Origin: Pseudomonas sp. MPC6
Lineage (GTDB): Bacteria > Pseudomonadota > Gammaproteobacteria > Pseudomonadales > Pseudomonadaceae
Assembly: GCF_006094435.1 (NCBI RefSeq)
Contig: NZ_CP034783.1
Coordinates: 4,615,001-4,679,000, forward strand
Direction of reading: 5' to 3'
DNA length: 64,000 nt
In this document: piece after piece, positions 28,191-36,833 of the stretch
Numbering within the stretch: position 1 is the stretch's first letter
Layout of the letters: each line of letters opens with the position of its first letter
Program-made: the position numbers and the translations under genes
The notes under the pieces: model-generated
The model's database searches: none
What the model was told of the DNA's origin: nothing
Seen by the model: the letters and a program-made list of their open reading frames with translations, nothing else

Positions 28191-29081
28191 ATGGAATATG
28201 AGCTTCAGGACATCCGATCTTTCGTGAAAATCGCCGAACTCGGCAGCTTCCACGAAGCGGCCGATGCGCTTCACCTTTCGCAACCCGCGTTGAGTCGGCG
28301 GATAAAAAAACTGGAAGAGGGATTGGGCACTGCCCTACTCGATCGGACCACGCGCAAAGTCAGCCTGACCAGCGTCGGACGTGATTTCTTGCCCAAGGCG
28401 CGCAGATTGCTGGACGATTTCGACGATTCCATTCTGAATATTCGCGAACTGGCAGAACGCCAGATCGGCCGTGTAACCCTGGCCTGCATACCCACCGCGG
28501 CGTTTTACTTTCTGCCTTCGGTGATTCGGATCTACAACGAACGCTACCCGAAAATCCGGATCCGCCTTCTCGACCTGAGCGCTAATGAAGGCTTGGAGTC
28601 GGTGCTCCGCGGTGAAGCCGACTTCGGTATCAACATGATGAGTGGCCAGCACCCCGACATAGAATTCGTTCCGCTGGTAAACGAGCCGTTCGTATTGGCA
28701 TGCCGACGCGATCATGAGCTGGCGAAACGCGCCTCGGTAAGCTGGTCCGAGTTGAGCGACTACCGACTGATCGGAGTCGGGCGTCTGAGCGGCAACCGTA
28801 TGCTCCTGGACCATGCGCTATCAGGGCTGAGCTGGCGTCCCCAATGGTTCTACGAAGTGCAGCATCTTTCTACATCGCTAGGATTGGTCGAAGCGGGTCT
28901 CGGGGTGTCAGCGATGCCGAGCCTGGCAATGCCCGCGGGCGATCATCCGACGTTGGTGAGCGTTCCGCTGATCGAACCTGTGGTCAATCGGTCGTTAGGG
29001 CTTGTCTATCGACGAGGCGCTTCACTCTCCCCGGCGGCAGAAAAATTCGTCTCGATACTGCTTGAACAGTGGCCGCAGTAA
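28191..29081 (+). CDS. LysR-family transcriptional regulator
   Basis: 296 residues from the ATG at 28191, which opens MEYELQDIRSFVKIAEL directly on the winged HTH (FHEAADALHLSQPALSRRIKKLE). An ATG at 28089 would add 34 residues and is unlikely. The effector domain begins near 92 (RVTLACIPTAAFYFLPSVI). CynR/TsaR-like subfamily by general pattern. Divergent from the isomerase-DctA-CitMHS-OprD unit, its probable target. Confidence 0.9.
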   Translation: MEYELQDIRSFVKIAELGSFHEAADALHLSQPALSRRIKKLEEGLGTALLDRTTRKVSLTSVGRDFLPKARRLLDDFDDSILNIRELAERQIGRVTLACIPTAAFYFLPSVIRIYNERYPKIRIRLLDLSANEGLESVLRGEADFGINMMSGQHPDIEFVPLVNEPFVLACRRDHELAKRASVSWSELSDYRLIGVGRLSGNRMLLDHALSGLSWRPQWFYEVQHLSTSLGLVEAGLGVSAMPSLAMPAGDHPTLVSVPLIEPVVNRSLGLVYRRGASLSPAAEKFVSILLEQWPQ

Positions 29082-29175
29082 CGTCCCCTAACGTAGCCTG
29101 ATTTTGCAGAAGACGATGCAGCGGGGGGCGGTGCGGCGGTTCCTTTTTGGTTGGGGACCGAATTTCAGCGAATGG

Positions 29176-29400
29176 TCATTCCAATAACGAAACCAGCCGC
29201 GGCTCAATCGAGCCCTCAAGCACCTCAAGCAGCGCCAGCGTCACCGGCAGCTTGAACCTGCGCCGCCCCGCGCTGCCTGGGTTGAGGTACAGCCGTTCGC
29301 CGCGCCAGTCTATGCGCGGCTTATGCGAATGGCCGGTGATCACCAGCTTTATCCCGGCATCCAGCTCCGCCCGCACGTCGGCAATGTCATGCACCAACAA
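29176..29400 (-). pseudogene. C-terminal remnant of a YfcE-type metallophosphoesterase
   Basis: Only about 74 codons remain: LLVHDIADVRAEL, then ITGHSHKP (conserved metal-binding GHSH) and LNPGSAGRRRF. Intact family members have about 150 residues with an N-terminal DTHG and GNND motif; both are missing, and a stop codon occurs in frame just upstream of the remaining part. The gene is therefore a 5'-truncated relic. The 95 bases to the next gene contain no recognisable remainder. Confidence 0.75.
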
Positions 29401-29495
29401 GGTCTGCTTTCATGTGCAGCTCCAGGGCAGGCTCATGATGATGAATACGGATTACCTGAGCCAGCGCGCTCGGGTCGCCACACTAAGCCTGGCCG

Positions 29496-30479
29496 TCACT
29501 TGACCAGGCGCTTTTCCTTGGAAGGCCTGTAGCCAAAATACGAGCTGTAGCACTTGCTGAAATGGCTGGGCGAAACGAACCCGCAGGCCACCAGCACGTC
29601 GACCTGGGACAGCTCGGTGTGCTGCAGCAGTCGACGGGCTTCGGTGATCCGCAGCTCCATGTAATAGCGCTGCGGCGTGGTGCCCAGTTGTTCCTTGAAC
29701 AGGCGCTCGAGTTGGCGACGCGAGCGGCCGGCGTAGACGGCCAGTTGCTCCAGTTCCAGCGGCTCTTCGAGGTTGGCGTCCATCAGCTTCACCACTTCGC
29801 GCAAGGGCGCGCTGACGCAGATGTTTTCAGTGGGTTTGATGCGCCGGTAGCGCGACTCCTCGAACGCCAGGATGTCTTCGATGCCCTCGACCAGGGCTTT
29901 GTCGTGCAGGCCCTTGATCCAGTCCAGTGCCATATGGAATGCACCGGAGGGGCTGGACGCCGTGAGCCGGTCGCGATCGATGACATAGGGTTCGCTGCTG
30001 ACCTGGGTCGCCTTGGCGATTTCGGCGAGCGCGGGGCGATGTTCGGGGTGGATTGCACAGCGATATCCGTCGAGCAGGCCTGCCCTGCCGAGGAACCATG
30101 CACCGTTCCACAATCCGGCCAGCGTGACGCCCTGGTCTGTCGCCGCTCGCAACAGGTTGATGAACTCCTCGTTCGCCTTCAGTTCTGTCCTGTAGCCGCC
30201 GCAGATGACCAGCAGATCCAGGTCGTGGATCGCAGCAGAATCGAGGCGTGCATCCGGGCGGATCACCAGCCCCAGGTCGCTGACGACTTCTGCGTCGTTC
30301 AGGCCGAACGTGCGCGATGAGAACAAGCCGGGGCGCAGCAGATTGGCGGTGACAATGGTATCCAGTGCCTGGGTGAACGCAGGCAGCGAGAAGTGCTCGA
30401 GCAGCAAAAAGCCCGCTCGAGTCATCTGCGCAGGCTGGCCAGGGCTTTCATTCAGGTAGCGGAGGTTTTTACCCTTCAT
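29496..30479 (-). CDS. GlxA-family (DJ-1/PfpI + AraC HTH) transcriptional regulator
   Basis: 327 residues from the ATG at 30479. The N-terminal DJ-1/PfpI-like amidotransferase domain (AGFLLLEHFSLPAFTQAL to LAGLWNGAWFLGRAGLL) has W in place of the usual nucleophile region cysteine (GLWNGAW), so it is a sensor, not an enzyme. The C-terminal 100 residues are an AraC-type double HTH (LEQLAVYAGRSRRQLERLFKE ... ACGFVSPSHFSKCYSSYFG). The family includes the carnitine/betaine regulators CdhR and GbdR and the arginine regulator ArgR. A GTG at 30521 is an alternative start. No obvious target gene adjoins it. Confidence 0.87.
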   Translation of the reverse strand: MKGKNLRYLNESPGQPAQMTRAGFLLLEHFSLPAFTQALDTIVTANLLRPGLFSSRTFGLNDAEVVSDLGLVIRPDARLDSAAIHDLDLLVICGGYRTELKANEEFINLLRAATDQGVTLAGLWNGAWFLGRAGLLDGYRCAIHPEHRPALAEIAKATQVSSEPYVIDRDRLTASSPSGAFHMALDWIKGLHDKALVEGIEDILAFEESRYRRIKPTENICVSAPLREVVKLMDANLEEPLELEQLAVYAGRSRRQLERLFKEQLGTTPQRYYMELRITEARRLLQHTELSQVDVLVACGFVSPSHFSKCYSSYFGYRPSKEKRLVK

Positions 30480-30706
30480 GCCTCCGCTGAATTGACGTCG
30501 TTCGATCAATGTTCGACCCACTCGTTTACGTTAACCAGCCTGTCGCTTGGCGCGCCGGTAATGCGTTCATGCTACCTGCACCAGCGCAAAAAGCCCTAGC
30601 GCGATTATGCAACTGACTGCGCAAGTCAATCAGCCACCTTAACGGCCCTGCCACACCTGTGTTACACATCACCTGCCTGTGAATCCCGCGTCCAATGAGG
30701 TTGCCA

Positions 30707-31279
30707 ATGCTCCATTCCCCACGCTTACCGCAGCTGCTGACCTGCGCCCTGCTCGGCTTGTTCGCTGGCGGCGCACAGGCCGCCACGCCCGGACCGGCGC
30801 CCGAGAGCCTGCAGCCGCTGCTGGCGACGATGAACGAGCGCCTGAACATTGCCGATCTGGTGGCGCTGACCAAGTGGGACAGTGGCAAACCGATCCAGGA
30901 CAGTGCCCGGGAAGCGCAGGTCATCGCCGACGCGAGGAAGCTGGCCGTGGCGCGCAAGCTGGACCCGAACGACGTCGCCGAATTGGTCAGTGCACAGATG
31001 GAGGCCAACAAGTTGGTGCAGTACGGCCTGATCGCGCAATGGCATGCGGCGGGCAAGGCGCCTGACACGCCACGGCCGGATCTCGCCAGGCAGATCAGGC
31101 CTCAACTGGATGAGCTGCAGAACCGCCTGTTGCAGCAATACGCCAGGTTCGTGCCCTATCGCACCGACCCCAACTGCCAGGACTGGCTGGCCACGGCGCG
31201 ATCCGGCCTGATCAAGGACGGTTTGCATGGCCAGGCACTGATACGGGCTACTGGCGAACTGTGTGTTGCTGATCGGTGA
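30707..31279 (+). CDS. Periplasmic chorismate mutase (AroQ-gamma type)
   Basis: 190-residue secreted chorismate mutase that converts chorismate to prephenate. Signal peptide MLHSPRLPQLLTCALLGLFAGGAQA. The helical body has the AroQ pattern: MNERLNIADLVALTKWDSGKPIQDSAREAQVI (Arg, Lys and Asp active-site residues, here quoted only as R-x8-K and D), and a pair of cysteines near the C-terminus (C-QDW and ELC) that would form the disulfide of the gamma subclass. GAGG at 30697-30700 fits the ATG at 30707 better than the ATG at 30695. Its purpose outside the cytoplasm is unknown. Confidence 0.88.
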   Translation: MLHSPRLPQLLTCALLGLFAGGAQAATPGPAPESLQPLLATMNERLNIADLVALTKWDSGKPIQDSAREAQVIADARKLAVARKLDPNDVAELVSAQMEANKLVQYGLIAQWHAAGKAPDTPRPDLARQIRPQLDELQNRLLQQYARFVPYRTDPNCQDWLATARSGLIKDGLHGQALIRATGELCVADR

Positions 31280-31405
31280 GAGTTCGTGGTTGATGCAGCC
31301 ATTGACGGAGTTAATAGTCACCATTAACTCAATGAAGTTCTCTTAAAAACTCCGGGGCGTAACATCGCCTCCATACCAGACACCTACACCCCGGAGCACA
31401 CAATC

Positions 31406-31845
31406 ATGAAACGCCAAATCCTTCTCAGCCTCGCTTTCTCGGTTTTTGCAGTGAACGCTTTCGCCGCTACCTCCGCTCACCCGGTTGTCGCTGAGGGCGG
31501 CTCGGATCGGTTGATTGAGAGTCGTGTGGCTGAGGGGGGTCGGATCGGTTGATCGAGAATCGTGTAGCTGCTGATGGTTCGGATCGGTTGATCGAGAATC
31601 GTGTAGCTGCTGATGGTTCGGATCGGTTGATCGAAAATCGGGTGGCTGCTGATGGTTCGGATCGGTTGATCGAGAATCGCGTGGCTGCTGATGGTTCGGA
31701 TCGGTTGATCGAAAATCGGGTGGCGGCTGATGGTTCGGATCGTCTGATCGAAAATCGGGTGGCTGCTGATGGTTCGGATCGTCTGATCGAAAATCGCGTT
31801 GCCGAAGGTGGTTCGGATCGGTTGATCGAAAGCCGTGCGGCATAA
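31406..31845 (+). pseudogene. Frameshifted exported tandem-repeat protein
   Basis: A good ribosome site (CCGGAG) and ATG at 31406 start MKRQILLSLAFSVFAVNAFA, a signal peptide, then about one repeat of the 13-residue unit SDRLIE[NS]RVA[AE][DG]G. In the second unit a single T is missing (GAGGGGGGTCGG where other units have GGTGGTTCGG), so translation stops at 31550-31552 after 48 codons. The remaining seven to eight units stay open in the shifted frame to 31845 and end SDRLIESRAA. Restoring one base gives a protein of about 146 residues. Either a recent inactivation, an on/off switch, or a sequencing error. Function unknown. A terminator follows. Confidence 0.75.
31499..31845 (+). repeat. 39-bp coding tandem repeat, nine units
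   Basis: Nine units of 39 bp encoding SDRLIENRVAADG and close variants. The middle units (31589-31790) differ by only a few, mostly synonymous, bases; the first and the last two units are more divergent. High identity between units makes the number of copies prone to change by slippage or recombination. Confidence 0.9.
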
Positions 31846-31872
31846 ATGAATGGTTTTACCGCGACACCCAAC

Positions 31873-31903
31873 GAAAAACCCGGCCTCGTCTGCCGGGTTT
31901 TTT
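31873..31903 (+). terminator. Rho-independent terminator
   Basis: AAAACCCGGC (31875-31884) and GCCGGGTTTT (31892-31901) with a seven-base loop and a T run; 28 bases after the end of the repeat protein. Confidence 0.88.
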
Positions 31904-32011
31904 ATACCTGCAATAACCCGCAATTCATGGGATGCCCGGGCGATCGCCAAGATCACCGCCTTCGGTATCGACACAATCACCTGCATACAAACAGATTGGA
32001 AATCACCAAAC

Positions 32012-32466
32012 CTGTAGGAGCCGGCTTGCTGGCGAAGGCGTCTGCATGGGTACTGCAAGGCTCGAGGCCGCCTTCGCTGGCAAGCCAGCTCCTACAAGGG
32101 ATCACCGGTGTACAGATGGATTGTGGTCAACGCCGAACCCTGTAGGAGCCGGCTTGCTGGCGAAGGCGTCTGCATGGGCGCTGCAAGGCTCGAGGCCGCC
32201 TTCGCTGGCAAGCCAGCTCCTACAAGGGATCACCGGTGTACAGATGGATTGTGGTCAACGCCGAACCCTGTAGGAGCCGGCTTGCTGGCGAAGGCGTCTG
32301 CATGGGCGCTGCAAGGCTCGAGGCCGCCTTCGCTGGCAAGCCAGCTCCTACAAGGGATCACCGGTGTACAGATGGATTGTGGTCAACGCCGAACCCTGTA
32401 GGAGCCGGCTTGCTGGCGAAGGCGTCTGCATGGGCGCTGCAAGTCTTGAGGCCGCCTTCGCTGCGG
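32012..32466. repeat. 128-bp tandem REPIN array, three full copies and one partial
   Basis: Copies begin at 32012, 32140, 32268 and 32396. Each has a REP (GTAGGAGCCGGCTTGCTGGC...), a 30-bp spacer, the inverted REP (...GCCTTCGCTGGCAAGCCAG) and a unique linker of about 40 bp that is repeated too. Copies 2 and 3 are identical; copy 1 differs by two bases in the spacer; copy 4 breaks off in the second REP. Because the unique linker is repeated, the array arose by local tandem duplication after one insertion. The array ends about 30 bp before the next start codon. 31904-32011 holds nothing else. Confidence 0.93.
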
Positions 32467-32498
32467 TGCGGCCAATAATAAAAATACAGGAGTTGAAG

Positions 32499-32921
32499 AT
32501 GTCTGGACTGAACCTGCATCCCCAAGCCGCAGCCTCTCTGAACCAGTGGCACGCCATGATCCGCAAGGGTGACTTGAGCGCCTTGCCTGAACTGTTGGAC
32601 CCTCAGGCGATATTACGCTCGCCGATGGCGCACAAGCCTTACCCGGAAGCGGTCGTGGTCTCGAAGATTCTCAACACGGTCATCGAGCTGCTCGATGATT
32701 TTGTCTATCACCGGGAACTGGCAACGGCGGACGGCTTGAGCGTCGTGCTGGAATTCAGCGCCAACGTCGACGCAAAGGCGCTAAAGGGCATCGACATGAT
32801 CCGCTTCAATGAACAGGGGAAAATCGTCGAGTTCGAGGTGATGGTCCGCCCCTTCAGTGCCTTGCAAGCCTTGGGCGAGCAAATGGGAAAACGCGTTGGC
32901 GCCTACCTCGCAACCCTGTAG
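32499..32921 (+). CDS. NTF2-like (SnoaL-type) small protein
   Basis: 140-residue alpha+beta barrel protein of the nuclear-transport-factor-2 superfamily: WHAMIRKGDLSALPELLDP is the typical first helices, followed by FNEQGKIVEFEVMVRPF near the end. Such folds bind or isomerise small hydrophobic ligands; no function can be given. CAGGAG lies just before the ATG. The promoter must lie in or upstream of the REPIN array. Its TAG stop is the TAG of a REP sequence (CTGTAGGAG), so the 3' end was shaped by the repeat insertion. Confidence 0.8.
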   Translation: MSGLNLHPQAAASLNQWHAMIRKGDLSALPELLDPQAILRSPMAHKPYPEAVVVSKILNTVIELLDDFVYHRELATADGLSVVLEFSANVDAKALKGIDMIRFNEQGKIVEFEVMVRPFSALQALGEQMGKRVGAYLATL

Positions 32922-32944
32922 GAGCTGGCTTGCCAGCGAAGGAC
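32917..32944. repeat. Single REP overlapping a stop codon
   Basis: CTGTAGGAGCTGGCTTGCCA...GCGAAGG, the same REP family as the array 450 bp upstream; the TAG at 32919-32921 is the stop of the NTF2-like gene. Confidence 0.88.
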
Positions 32945-33029
32945 GTCAACGATAACGCATTGTTCATTGGCTAAACGCGTCGCCCGTGCTGTCAGCGGTC
33001 GAACCACCACTCCCTCACGTTTAGCCCTC

Positions 33030-33419
33030 TCAATGCGGTTGAAAGGTCTGAAGATAAGCCAGCACATCTTCGACCTTTTCCCGATCGCTGAGCCCCCAGA
33101 AAATCATCCGGGTCCCGGGGACCACTCCCTTCGGGTTTTCGAGGTACGCGGTCAGTGTTTCGCGAGTCCAGACGATGCCGGCCGCTTTCATCGCATCGGA
33201 GTACAGGTAGTCCGTGGTGCTGCCTGAAGGCCGGCCGAAAATCCCGTTGAGCTGCGGACCAAAAGAGCCCCGCGCCGACTCCCCGACCTGATGGCAGCCA
33301 CCGCAGATCCGCTTGAACAGTTTGCCGCCCGCCTCGGCATCGCCGGCCGCTTCGGCCTGGGCGCTGCAGAGTCCTGCGTTGAGCAGCAGGGCGAAGGTCA
33401 GTAAAGCGGCGTTCTTCAT
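33030..33419 (-). CDS. Monohaem c-type cytochrome
   Basis: 129 residues with signal peptide MKNAALLTFALLLNAGLCSAQA. One haem site CGGCH (C39-C42-H43) and M104 in GTRMIF as the sixth ligand make it a class I cytochrome c of about 11 kDa when mature. It carries electrons in the periplasm; the partners are unknown, as no oxidoreductase gene adjoins it. Downstream of it 33420-33660 holds a degenerate palindrome (33614-33640) and no gene. Confidence 0.9.
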   Translation of the reverse strand: MKNAALLTFALLLNAGLCSAQAEAAGDAEAGGKLFKRICGGCHQVGESARGSFGPQLNGIFGRPSGSTTDYLYSDAMKAAGIVWTRETLTAYLENPKGVVPGTRMIFWGLSDREKVEDVLAYLQTFQPH

Positions 33420-33660
33420 GTCGGTTCCAGGTGTCGTTCACAGCAAAAGCGGGCGGCTATTTCATCATGACTGGCTCCGGCACCAAAACTTAAATGCAAA
33501 AACGCCCTCCCCGGTCTCGGCGGTGAAAGCCAGTTGATCGCCTTGGGCTGCGCCTCCACGGCGAGGTGTCCGAATGATCGCGGTCGTCGGGTTTGGGGCC
33601 GCTGCGCGACCCAGCGGGAGCAAGCGCCCTCGCCACAGGGGTGCTCACCTGGCTTTCCCG

Positions 33661-34992
33661 CTACGTATAAGCCCCCACCACCCTCTTCACCTTCACCAAC
33701 GCCTGGCGCAGCGTGTCCAGATCCACCGACCCCAACGCCAGACGGATCGCGTGGGGCACATGCACGGAGATCGCAAAAGGCTCGGCAATCGAGACCGCCA
33801 CCTGTTCGCGCATCAGCTCCATGGCGATCTGGTCGGCCCGTGCGTCTTCCGGCAACGGCAGCCAAAGAAAATACGACGATGGATGACTGATGTAGCGAAG
33901 GCCCGCCAGCACTTGCGCGGCGATGGCTTGCCTGGCCTGCGCGTCCTTGCGTTTTTCCGCTTCCAGCTGCATGACGGTGCCATCGTCGAGCCACGTGCTC
34001 GCAATCGCGGTGAGCACGCCCGGGGTATTCCAGGTGGTGGCCCTGATCGTTCGCTCGAGGGCAGACACCTTATCCAGGGGCGCAGCGATGAAACCTACAC
34101 GCAAGCCGGTGGCGACACTCTTGGATAACCCGGACACGTAAACCGTGCGCTCGGGGGCGAGATAGGCGATCGGAGGCGGCGGGTTTTCAGCGAGGAAGGC
34201 GTACGCGGCGTCCTCGATGATGAGCAACTCATGGCGGCGCGCAATCGTCACCAGGTGCCCGCGTTGCTCGGCACTCATCACCCATCCCAACGGATTGTGC
34301 AGCGTCGGCATGCTGTACACCGCCCGCACGCGCCGGCTCTGGCAGAGCTGTTCCAGAGCAGCGAGATCCGGCCCCTGTGCGGTCACGGGAATGGGCACGA
34401 TTTCCAGGTGCAGGGCTTCGGCGAGCACCTTGAAACCGGAATAGGTCAGCGCATCGGCAGCAATCACATCACCGGGTTTGAGCAGCGCCATCATCGTCAC
34501 GGCCAGCCCCTGCTGGGCGCCATTGACGATCAACACGTGCCCGGCCTCCACCGTCAATCCGCGAGCGCGCAGATGGCGTGCCACCGACGCCCGCTCATGC
34601 AATCGCCCGGCATGGGGCTGATAGCGCAGCAGCGCCTCCAGGTCACCCCCCGACGCCAATTGGCGCAGCGCACTGCGCAACAGCTCTGCCTGCCCCGGCA
34701 GCGACGGATAGTTGAAGTTGAGATCGATCATGCCGACCGCCACGTCTTTCTGGTCGATGCCCGAGCCCGGCGCCAGCGCGGTTTCCCTGACGAAGGTGCC
34801 GCGCCCGGTTTCGCCGCTGACCAGGCCCATGGCCTCGAGTTCTGCATAGACCCGGCTGGCCGTCACCAGCGCCAGGCCTTCGGTCGTCGCCAGTTGACGG
34901 TGGGTCGGCAAGCGCGTGCCGGGCAGCAGGCGCCCGGCGCGGATGTCCGCGGCAAAGCTGTCAACCAGCGACTTGTATCGGGAGCGAGGCAT
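33661..34992 (-). CDS. MocR-type regulator (GntR HTH + aminotransferase-like domain)
   Basis: 443 residues. GntR winged HTH at 1-75 (LPTHRQLATTEGLALVTASRVYAELEAMGLV), then a fold-type I aminotransferase domain with NGAQQGLAV, the PLP aspartate region IIEDAAYAF and SGLSKSVATGLRVGF containing the PLP-lysine. MocR proteins sense PLP or amino compounds. ATG at 34992 is used; the TTG at 35013 is an alternative. Divergent with 86 bases to the EamA transporter gene, which is its likely target, as common for MocR/exporter pairs. Confidence 0.9.
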   Translation of the reverse strand: MPRSRYKSLVDSFAADIRAGRLLPGTRLPTHRQLATTEGLALVTASRVYAELEAMGLVSGETGRGTFVRETALAPGSGIDQKDVAVGMIDLNFNYPSLPGQAELLRSALRQLASGGDLEALLRYQPHAGRLHERASVARHLRARGLTVEAGHVLIVNGAQQGLAVTMMALLKPGDVIAADALTYSGFKVLAEALHLEIVPIPVTAQGPDLAALEQLCQSRRVRAVYSMPTLHNPLGWVMSAEQRGHLVTIARRHELLIIEDAAYAFLAENPPPPIAYLAPERTVYVSGLSKSVATGLRVGFIAAPLDKVSALERTIRATTWNTPGVLTAIASTWLDDGTVMQLEAEKRKDAQARQAIAAQVLAGLRYISHPSSYFLWLPLPEDARADQIAMELMREQVAVSIAEPFAISVHVPHAIRLALGSVDLDTLRQALVKVKRVVGAYT

Positions 34993-35078
34993 GGGCCGAT
35001 GTATCCATGACAATATTTTGATTGTATTGATCTTCGATCATAGGATGGATCTCTGCAAACTTTTTGAGTGTGAACGCA

Positions 35079-35975
35079 ATGGAACGGGCATCGAAGCTGC
35101 AAAACCTGGGGATGGAAAAGACCGCCAGCGGCTGGCTCAACGGGTTCATCGGCGTCCTGATCTTCAGCGGCTCGCTGCCTGCCACGCGGCTGGCCGTGCT
35201 GGAGTTCGACCCGGTATTCCTGACGGTGGCCCGCGCCACCATCGCGGGGCTTCTGGCGCTGTGCATGCTGCTGCTGTTCAAGGAAAAGCGTCCTGCCCGA
35301 GGTGATCTTCTGCCCCTGGCGATCGTGGCGCTGGGCGTTGTTGTGGGGTTCCCGCTGCTGACGGCGTTGGCGCTGCAGTACGTGACGTCGGCGCATTCGA
35401 TCGTGTTCGTTGGCCTGTTGCCGCTCGCCACCGCGGCGTTCGGCGTGTTGCGCGGTGGCGAGCGGCCGCGGCCGGTGTTCTGGTTGTTCTCGGTGCTGGG
35501 CAGTGCGCTGGTGGTGGGTTTTGCCTTTTCCCAAGGCCTGACCGCGTCGCCGACGGGGGACATCCTGATGTTGCTGGCGATCCTCGCCTGCGGCCTGGGT
35601 TATGCCGAAGGTGCGAAGTTGTCGAGGACCTTGGGCGGCTGGCAGGTGATCTGCTGGGCTTTGGTGCTGTCGTTGCCGGTCATGGTCCCGTTGACCTGGT
35701 ATCTGGCCCCGCCTTCGTTCTCGGGCATTACGACATCGGCGTGGGCCTGCCTGGGATACGTGTCGGTTTTCAGCATGCTGATCGGCTTCGTGTTCTGGTA
35801 TCGCGGGCTGGCCCAGGGCGGGATTGCCGCCGTTGGCCAGTTGCAGTTGCTGCAACCGTTTTTCGGGTTGGCGCTGGCGGCGACGTTGCTGCATGAGCAG
35901 GTGAGCATTGGCATGTTGGGGGTGACGGTGGCGGTGATTCTTTGTGTGGCGGGGGCGCGGCGGTTTTCGAAGTAG
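35079..35975 (+). CDS. EamA/DMT-family transporter
   Basis: Ten-helix drug/metabolite transporter of 298 residues composed of two EamA repeats (first about 15-135, second about 150-290; QGGIAAVGQLQLLQPFFGL is the typical last-third segment). Probably exports an amino acid or related metabolite through the inner membrane. The ATG at 35079 is chosen over an upstream TTG. Divergent to the MocR regulator. Confidence 0.88.
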   Translation: MERASKLQNLGMEKTASGWLNGFIGVLIFSGSLPATRLAVLEFDPVFLTVARATIAGLLALCMLLLFKEKRPARGDLLPLAIVALGVVVGFPLLTALALQYVTSAHSIVFVGLLPLATAAFGVLRGGERPRPVFWLFSVLGSALVVGFAFSQGLTASPTGDILMLLAILACGLGYAEGAKLSRTLGGWQVICWALVLSLPVMVPLTWYLAPPSFSGITTSAWACLGYVSVFSMLIGFVFWYRGLAQGGIAAVGQLQLLQPFFGLALAATLLHEQVSIGMLGVTVAVILCVAGARRFSK

Positions 35976-36057
35976 GCGGGACCAGGGTATCTGTGGTTTG
36001 ACCGCAGGCTTGCCTGAAGGCGTCATGTCAGTCGACATCGATGCCGAATGTCAGTAC

Positions 36058-36157
36058 GCCTTCGCGGGCAAGCCCGCTCCCACAGGAATCGCTACCGTGC
36101 CACGAATATTGTGCCCAACACAAAACCCTGTAGGAGCTGGCTTGCCAGCGAAGGCGG
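36058..36157. repeat. REP pair in inverted arrangement
   Basis: GCCTTCGCGGGCAAGCCCGC...CACAG at 36058-36085 and CTGTAGGAGCTGGCTTGCCA...GCGG at 36128-36157, facing each other. The two belong to slightly different REP variants. Fills most of the gap between the EamA gene and the convergent acetyltransferase. Confidence 0.88.
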
Positions 36158-36191
36158 TCTGATGATCGGCAGGTTTGTCTGATCAGATCCG

Positions 36192-36641
36192 CTATTGCCT
36201 TAACAACCGCTGCATGACGATGGTGCGTTCGGTCCCATGGAATTCATCCCGCACTTTCCGAAACCCCAGCGCGGCATAAAAGCCCTCTGCGGTGATTGAA
36301 GACGGCACGTGCAGAACATCAAGGCCCAATTCAAGGGCGGCCGAATGAATGACAGCCATAAGCTGCCTGCCGATTCCGGCCCCTTGGTATTGCGGGTCGA
36401 CAAAGACACTTCTGACAACATCCCCATCCAGACTGGCCGTCGCGACGACACGTTGATCGACAGACGCCACATAAACCCGGCGCTGCGTCATCAACTCAAT
36501 GATCCCCTGCGCGGAGAAGCCCTGCTCCACTCGCGCGATGACATCGGGTGGATAGTCCTGCGCATTGGACTCGTGCAGCGCGCTGATCACCACATGACTG
36601 ATCGCTGCTGCATCGTCGGTTGTTGCGAGACGAACCTCCAT
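36192..36641 (-). CDS. GNAT-family N-acetyltransferase
   Basis: 149 residues starting MEVRLATTDDAAAISHVV. The acetyl-CoA-binding motif is VRSVFVDPQYQGAGIGRQLM, i.e. the Q/R-x-x-G-x-G/A core QGAGIG. Substrate unknown. The frame is open 40 codons further upstream but the domain starts at 36641. Isolated between repeats. 36642-36833 has no gene. Confidence 0.85.
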   Translation of the reverse strand: MEVRLATTDDAAAISHVVISALHESNAQDYPPDVIARVEQGFSAQGIIELMTQRRVYVASVDQRVVATASLDGDVVRSVFVDPQYQGAGIGRQLMAVIHSAALELGLDVLHVPSSITAEGFYAALGFRKVRDEFHGTERTIVMQRLLRQ

Positions 36642-36833
36642 TTTGCGTTCCCTCGCGACCTGTGATCTTCCAATCGTAAACGCATAAAAGCTCTCGGGAT
36701 ACGCTGATCCGATCATTTCATTTACGTCGGGAATGCCTCGCCGGACGCTCTGCATCCACATGGACGCGGAACACCTCGGGCCGCATTCCCACGCCGACGG
36801 TTCAACACCTCGACATGGGAATGGTCAGGTGGG

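Noticed and set aside
31343..32058. Long minus-strand frames across the 39-bp repeats (for example repeats of HPIFDQTIRTISS or FSINRSEPSAAT)
   Set aside because: The repeat length is a multiple of three without stops, so several frames stay open. Only the plus frame has a ribosome site and a signal peptide.
32012..32466. Possible CRISPR array
   Set aside because: Regular 128-bp units with palindromes, but the intervening linkers are identical copies rather than different spacers, and no cas gene is present. It is a REPIN tandem duplication.
32012..32478. 80-113 codon plus-strand frames with repeated RSRLAGEGV
   Set aside because: Translated REP sequence; no independent ribosome sites.
34863..36038. 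391-codon minus-strand frame opposite the EamA gene
   Set aside because: H/Q/R-rich antisense shadow overlapping both the MocR and the EamA genes.
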